A stretch of 64,000 nucleotides of DNA from Flammeovirgaceae bacterium BBD 1991-12 (lineage in GTDB: Bacteria > Bacteroidota > Bacteroidia > Cytophagales > Cyclobacteriaceae): assembly GCA_001657315.1 (NCBI GenBank), contig LYSV01000025.1, positions 86,397 through 150,396 of the forward strand. The letters are read 5' to 3'. The notes beneath the pieces are model-generated. The model did not search any database. It was not told where the DNA came from and worked only from the letters and a program-made list of their open reading frames with translations. This document shows, in pieces, positions 63,740 to 64,000 of this stretch (its first letter is position 1; every line of letters begins with the position of its first letter). Position numbers and translations under genes: made by a program.

Positions 63740-64000
63740 GTGAAAAAAATAGTTTCGCTGGCAGTCTCTTTCCCTGTTACCATACTGATGATGGTGATGG
63801 CCATCCTGCTACTGGGGTCAATTTCCTTTGACAAGCTGGGCATAGAGTTGTTCCCAGACCTGAAGAATCCGACACTCTTTGTAGAGCTCAAAGTGGGCAT
63901 AAGACCTCCTTCCGAGGTGGAAAAGCAATTTATCGAATCGATAGAATCCGTAGCCATCCGGCAAAATGGCGCCGTAGAAGTAAGCTCCATCAGTCAGACA
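63740..64000 (+). CDS. RND-family efflux pump permease (partial, runs off right edge)
   Basis: The frame from GTG at 63740 is open for 87 codons to the window end. It begins with a first membrane helix (KKIVSLAVSFPVTILMMVMA), then SISFDKLGIELFPDLKNPT and the ectodomain start RPPSEVEKQFIESIES, which fits the N-terminus of AcrB/HAE1-like pumps. It lies 19 bases after the adaptor gene and completes an ABC plus tripartite RND operon. The remaining ~950 residues are outside the window. Confidence 0.9.
   Translation, partial: MKKIVSLAVSFPVTILMMVMAILLLGSISFDKLGIELFPDLKNPTLFVELKVGIRPPSEVEKQFIESIESVAIRQNGAVEVSSISQT

Noticed and set aside
1..64000. CRISPR arrays, tRNA/rRNA genes, complete IS elements
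   Set aside because: No regularly spaced identical repeats, no cloverleaf-like or rRNA-like segments and no transposase or integrase motifs were recognised on reading; a dedicated tRNAscan/Infernal run would be needed to exclude small RNAs.

Overview
The window looks like a chromosomal segment of a Bacteroidota bacterium, most likely a marine or soil Cytophagales relative (Fulvivirga/Cyclobacteriaceae-like; this placement is inference). The grounds are a SusC/SusD pair controlled by an ECF sigma factor and FecR anti-sigma factor, four proteins ending in type IX secretion (T9SS) sorting domains, PadR plus 'prefix-domain' FtsX permease pairing, several Bacteroidota-type lipoproteins, and one promoter matching the TAnnTTTG -7 box.

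Layout. 1-5.1 kb: a lipoprotein gene cut by the left edge, divergent from an AraC-type regulator, followed by a T9SS-exported beta-propeller protein. 5.2-8.1 kb: a PadR regulator and FtsX-type permease. 8.4-12.1 kb: a large phosphoesterase / kinase-like / outer-membrane-barrel fusion. 12.4-19.7 kb: a minus-strand efflux operon (TolC fused to a substrate-binding-protein-like domain, HlyD lipoprotein, RND pump, ion channel). 19.9-34.8 kb: a polysaccharide utilization locus (ECF sigma, FecR, SusC with STN domain, SusD, two GH43 enzymes, an unassigned (alpha/alpha)-type protein, a sialidase-fold protein, aldose 1-epimerase), best read as targeting an arabinose-containing glycan such as arabinan. 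35.2-38.5 kb: a tricorn-like protease. 39.0-41.3 kb: a T9SS-exported vanadium-dependent haloperoxidase. 42.0-45.7 kb: a stand-alone adenylation / carrier / alpha-oxoamine synthase protein with an SCP2-like tail. 46.1-47.6 kb: a T9SS-exported FG-GAP protein. 48.6-50.9 kb: a GAF-type protein. 51.0-53.4 kb: another FtsX permease. 54.0-56.6 kb: a GntR-controlled ABC operon. 56.9-64.0 kb: an operon of ABC ATPase, ABC permease with a zinc-less M1-like ectodomain and golvesin-like tail, TolC, HlyD and an RND pump cut by the right edge.

Between genes there is clear non-coding structure. A ~600 bp element with terminal inverted repeats carries a truncated GxxExxY gene (47.7-48.3 kb), and a ~200 bp copy with the same ends but no gene sits at 53.6-53.8 kb. 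Two families of short intergenic palindromes occur twice each (5.1/31.2 kb and 12.3/56.6 kb). A PadR pseudogene lies at 41.4 kb, and an operator-like palindrome abuts the GntR-controlled operon. No rRNA, tRNA, CRISPR array or intact insertion sequence was seen. The strongest candidates for new biology are the A-T-AOS-SCP2 protein, the phosphoesterase/kinase-like/barrel fusion, the binding-protein-TolC fusion, and the GxxExxY element with its gene-less derivative.
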